Assembly (NCBI GenBank): GCA_025924275.1 | Contig: JAICEH010000010.1 | Span: 1-17,690, forward strand | Direction of reading: 5' to 3' | Source: Gemmatimonadales bacterium | GTDB taxonomy: Bacteria > Gemmatimonadota > Gemmatimonadetes > Gemmatimonadales > GWC2-71-9 | Length of the DNA: 17,690 bases | Shown here: positions 14,995-17,690 of the stretch, piece by piece | Layout of the letters: every line of letters starts with the position of its first letter | Numbering within the stretch: position 1 is the stretch's first letter | Position numbers and translations under genes: made by a program | The notes under the pieces: generated by a model | What the model saw: the letters and a program-made list of their open reading frames with translations, nothing else | Databases searched by the model: none | Told to the model about the DNA's origin: nothing

Positions 14995-16119
14995 GTGCGC
15001 GTCATCCTGCTCTCCCACGCCTATGCCGATCCCGTCCGCCGGGGCAAGGCGCAGGCCCTGGCCCGCCTGGGACACGCCGTCACCCTCGCCGTGCCGGATG
15101 CGTGGCCCGGACCCGACGGTGGCGCCCCCGCCCGGGTGCCGCACAGCGACGACGGCCGGCTCCGGGTCGTCCCCCTCCCGGTGACGGGGACGCCGGGCGA
15201 CCCCGCCGACGCCCAATGGAGCCGCCGCGCCCTCCGGCGCCTGCTCACCGACTTCCGTCCCGACCTGGTGCAGGTCGAGGAGGAGCCCGGTACCCCGGCC
15301 GCGGCGGTCGGCGCGGCCGCGGCCCACGCCCTCCGGGTGCCCGCGGTGCTCTATGTGCGCGAGGGCGTCGAGGGCCCGCGACCCCTGGCCGAGCGATTCC
15401 GCCGCCGCCGCACCCTGCGGCGCGCCGCGGGCCTGGCCGGGGCCACCCGGATCGCGCTCGAGCGGGCCGGCCGGCACGCCCGGGAGGTACCGGCGGTGGT
15501 CCTCCCCCAGTTCGGCGTCACCGCCCCCCTCGACGTGGCCCGCGATCCCCACGAGGACTTCGTCATCGGATTCGTGGGCCGGCTGGTGCCCGAGCGCGGG
15601 CTCGACCTGCTGTTCCGCGCCTGCGTCCGGCTCCTCGGACCGTGGCGCCTGGTGGTCGCCGGCAGCGGACCGGAGCAGGCCGAGCTCGAGACACTGGCGG
15701 AGCGCCTCGGCATCGCGGCCCGCGTGACCTGGCTCGGCGCGGTCCGGCCCGACGCGCTGGTGCCCCGCTGGGCCGGCTTCGACTGCGTGGTGGTGCCGCC
15801 GCGCTCGACTGCGGAGTGGGTCGAGACCACCGGGACCGTGGCGCTCGAGGCGATGGCGCGGGGCGTGGCGGTGGTGGGCACCCGCTCCGGCATCATCCCG
15901 GAACTGGTGGAGGGGGCGGGGGTGGTGGTGCCGGAGGAGGATCCGGAGGCGCTGGCGGCGGCGGTGCAGGAGCTGATCGACGCACCCGCCCGCCGCGCCG
16001 AGCTCGGGGCGGCCGGGCGCCGGCGCATCCTCGCCGAGTACACCGACGATGCCGTGGCGCGGCGGACTGCCGCATTCTGGGAGGAAGTTCGCGGCGCCGG
16101 GCAGGCGGCCGCGGGCTGA
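14995..16119 (+). CDS. Glycosyltransferase family 4 (GT-B fold)
   Basis: This protein of about 374 residues starts at GTG 14995, where the first beta-strand VRVILLSHAYADPVRRGKAQAL begins as in relatives. GTG 14956 (GGGGAG 6 bases upstream), ATG 14950 and TTG 14935 are alternatives adding 13 to 20 residues. The donor domain shows IGFVGRLVPERGLDLLFRA, VVAGSGPEQAEL, WLGAVRPDALV and the motif ETTGTVALEAMARGVAVVGT, with GIIPELVEGAGVVVPEEDPEALA behind it. The acceptor and sugar are unknown. The gene ends in a perfect palindrome shared with the convergent hflX, and its stop codon directly abuts that of hflX. Together with the divergent GT4 it probably builds surface glycan. Confidence 0.88.
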   Translation: MRVILLSHAYADPVRRGKAQALARLGHAVTLAVPDAWPGPDGGAPARVPHSDDGRLRVVPLPVTGTPGDPADAQWSRRALRRLLTDFRPDLVQVEEEPGTPAAAVGAAAAHALRVPAVLYVREGVEGPRPLAERFRRRRTLRRAAGLAGATRIALERAGRHAREVPAVVLPQFGVTAPLDVARDPHEDFVIGFVGRLVPERGLDLLFRACVRLLGPWRLVVAGSGPEQAELETLAERLGIAARVTWLGAVRPDALVPRWAGFDCVVVPPRSTAEWVETTGTVALEAMARGVAVVGTRSGIIPELVEGAGVVVPEEDPEALAAAVQELIDAPARRAELGAAGRRRILAEYTDDAVARRTAAFWEEVRGAGQAAAG

Positions 16120-16132
16120 TCAGCCCGCGGCC
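16107..16132. terminator. 26-bp perfect palindrome with both convergent stop codons at its centre
   Basis: The arms GGCCGCGGGCTGA (16107-16119) and their exact complement (16120-16132) meet at TGA|TCA, the stops of the plus-strand glycosyltransferase and the minus-strand hflX. As RNA from either strand it would fold into a G-C-rich hairpin, a plausible bidirectional terminator, although no T tract follows on either side. Both proteins therefore end Ala-Ala-Gly, from identical codons. Confidence 0.6.
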
Positions 16133-17412
16133 CGCACCTCGAGGCCCGCGGCCCGGAACCGGGCCACCTGCTCCGCCGCGAGCCGCACGGCCACCTCCAC
16201 CCCGTCGTCGGTGGCGGTCCGGCGCACGACCTCGCCCGCCTGGTAGATCGCGGCCAGCAGCCGCCCCTGGGCGTGCGGCACCCGGATCCGGACCGTGGGG
16301 CGTGCGTCCTGCTCCCGCGCCCGGAGCGCCGCCTTGAGCGGCTCCAGGCCATCGGTCCGCACCGTGGTGACGAAGATGGCGTCGGGGTGCAGCTCGCGCG
16401 CGCGCCGGGCGAAGCCGAGCGGGTCGGGCACCGCATCCATCTTGTTGAAGACCGGCAGCACCGGTTTGTCGTCCAGCTCGAGCTCCGCCAGCACCCCCTC
16501 CACCACCTCCCAGTGCTCCTCCCAGTCGGGATGACTCGCGTCCACCACGTGGAGCAGCACGTCCGCCTCCCGGGCTTCCTCGAGGGTGGCGCGGAAGCTC
16601 GCGACGAGGTGGTGCGGCAGCTTGCGGATGAACCCGACGGTGTCGATCACCCGCGCCCGGTACCCCTCGCCCAGGTCCACCTCGCGGGTCAGCGTGTCGA
16701 GCGTGGCGAAGAGCCGGTCCTCCACCAGGATGTCGTGCTGGCCGGAGAGGCCGCGGAGCACGCTCGACTTGCCGGCGTTGGTGTAGCCCACCAGCGCCAC
16801 GGTGAGGAGGGGAACCCGGCCGCTCCGCAGGTTGGCCCGGTGGCGGGCGACGTCCCGCAGCTTGGCCTTGAGCTGCTGGATCTTCCGGCGGATGATCCGG
16901 CGGTCGGTCTCGAGCTGGGTTTCGCCCGGGCCCCGGAGGCCGATGCCGCCGCGGATGCGGGAGAGGTGGGTCCACATCCGCGTCAGCCGGGGCAGCAGGT
17001 ACTCGAGCTGGGCGAGCTCCACCTGGAGCTTCGCCTCGTGCGACCGCGCGCGGGTCGAGAAGATGTCGAGGATCACCTCGGGCCGGTCCATCACGCGCGC
17101 CTGGAGCTCGCGCTCGAGGTTGGCGCCCTGCACCGGGGTCAGCTCCTCGTCGAAGATGACGAGCGTGGCGCCGGCGTCCTCCACCAGGGCCCGGAGCTCC
17201 TCCACCTTGCCCTCGCCCAGCAGCGTGGCCGGGTTGGGCGCCGCCACCTGCTGGGTGAGTCGTCCCGCCACCTCCGCACCGGCCGTGTCGACCAGGCGCG
17301 CCAGCTCGTCGAGGTGCTCCTGGACCGCGCGGCCGTCCGCGGAGCCCTTGCGGGGGGCCGCCACCAGGACGGCGCGCTCCACCGGCGGCAGGACGTCGAT
17401 CAGCTGGCGCAC
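16120..17412 (-). CDS. hflX: Ribosome-associated GTPase HflX
   Basis: This 430-residue GTPase splits or rescues stalled 70S ribosomes under stress. The N-terminal HflX domain (about 11-115) includes LLGEGKVEELRALV. The helical linker holds the signature RIRGGIGLRGPGETQLETDRR (152-172). In the G domain, G1 is GYTNAGKSS (209-217), G2 is in FATLDT (235-240), G3 is DTVG (257-260), G4 is NKMD (323-326) and G5 lies near TTVRTDG (349-355). All are intact. The start is GTG 17412, two bases after the stop of the upstream LEA-2 gene, so it is translationally coupled. No separate Shine-Dalgarno sequence is evident. Confidence 0.95.
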   Translation of the reverse strand: MRQLIDVLPPVERAVLVAAPRKGSADGRAVQEHLDELARLVDTAGAEVAGRLTQQVAAPNPATLLGEGKVEELRALVEDAGATLVIFDEELTPVQGANLERELQARVMDRPEVILDIFSTRARSHEAKLQVELAQLEYLLPRLTRMWTHLSRIRGGIGLRGPGETQLETDRRIIRRKIQQLKAKLRDVARHRANLRSGRVPLLTVALVGYTNAGKSSVLRGLSGQHDILVEDRLFATLDTLTREVDLGEGYRARVIDTVGFIRKLPHHLVASFRATLEEAREADVLLHVVDASHPDWEEHWEVVEGVLAELELDDKPVLPVFNKMDAVPDPLGFARRARELHPDAIFVTTVRTDGLEPLKAALRAREQDARPTVRIRVPHAQGRLLAAIYQAGEVVRRTATDDGVEVAVRLAAEQVARFRAAGLEVRAAG

Positions 17413-17414
17413 GC

Positions 17415-17690
17415 TCAGGATCCCTGGCCGAGGATCGGTACGGTACCGCCGCGCGCGAAGGGCACCGCGAGCTTCGTCCCGCCGGCCTCGACGCCGATCC
17501 GCCCGGTGACCCGGTAATCCGCGCGCCGGCCCTGGAGCAGGGTCCGGGCGGCGGGGGCGAGGTCGGCCCAGCTCACCTGGAGGGGCAGGATGAGGTCGGT
17601 GCTGGCCCGCGCCGGCAGCCGGAACGGCTGCGTCGCGTCGACCGACCCGATGGGCTGGTCGGCCAGCGTCAGGTCGAAGCGGATCCAGCC
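17415..17690 (-). CDS. LEA type 2 / WHy-domain family protein (5' part outside the window)
   Basis: This is the last 91 residues of a protein running off the right edge: GWIRFDLTLADQPIGSVDAT, then FRLPARASTDLILPLQVSW, then a YRVTGRIGVEAGGTKLAVPF strand pair and GGTVPILGQGS. The pattern (paired strands, a polar loop, then the YxxxG repeat and a VP-containing end) fits the water-stress/hypersensitive-response WHy fold of bacterial LEA-2 proteins, which are usually envelope-associated and linked to desiccation tolerance. The N-terminal signal or lipobox would lie outside the window. It is followed two bases later by hflX. Confidence 0.65.
   Translation of the reverse strand, partial: GWIRFDLTLADQPIGSVDATQPFRLPARASTDLILPLQVSWADLAPAARTLLQGRRADYRVTGRIGVEAGGTKLAVPFARGGTVPILGQGS

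Overview
This is a very GC-rich (about 70% or more by eye), densely packed bacterial chromosome segment with a Gram-negative envelope: outer-membrane barrels, a heptose kinase and a lipoprotein. The style (Big-2 repeat lipoproteins, short intergenic gaps, many GTG starts, housekeeping Obg and HflX, two lone tRNAs) suggests Gemmatimonadota or a near relative. That placement is inference, not a database result. There is no insertion sequence, phage gene or CRISPR array.

Layout: 1-2770 is a minus-strand run: L-asparaginase II, a carboxymuconolactone-decarboxylase-like protein, obgE and the first codons of another gene, with coupled junctions. Divergent from it, 2847-5377 holds a Wzi-like barrel overlapping heptose-7-phosphate kinase. 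tRNA-Val(CAC) follows at 5477-5550. The region 5541-7846 is a divergent pair of small operons. On the minus strand are an HMA metal-binding protein and an alpha/beta hydrolase. On the plus strand is a previously unlisted 37-residue cysteine-rich peptide (6992-7105), then a SigZ-like sigma factor whose ribosome binding site lies inside a strong hairpin. The region 7880-10957 holds a single-pass membrane protein, a small outer-membrane barrel and an Ig-repeat probable lipoprotein, converging on a tandem universal stress protein (10941-11879).

Divergent from the stress protein, across a dyad-rich spacer, lie a fused monoheme cytochrome-porin (12039-13214) and an overlapping soluble cytochrome c (13184-13687). 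This layout resembles Cyc2/Cyc1 extracellular electron-transfer systems. A CAT-anticodon tRNA (probably lysidine-type Ile) follows, then two divergent GT4 glycosyltransferases. Last come hflX and the 3' part of a LEA-2/WHy protein, both on the minus strand.

The best candidates for undescribed biology are the cysteine-rich peptide with its sigma factor (CC pairs every nine residues, a 10-bp direct-repeat upstream region and a hairpin-occluded start) and the cytochrome-porin pair. Also notable are a 26-bp palindrome carrying the stop codons of two convergent genes and several starts that look leaderless.
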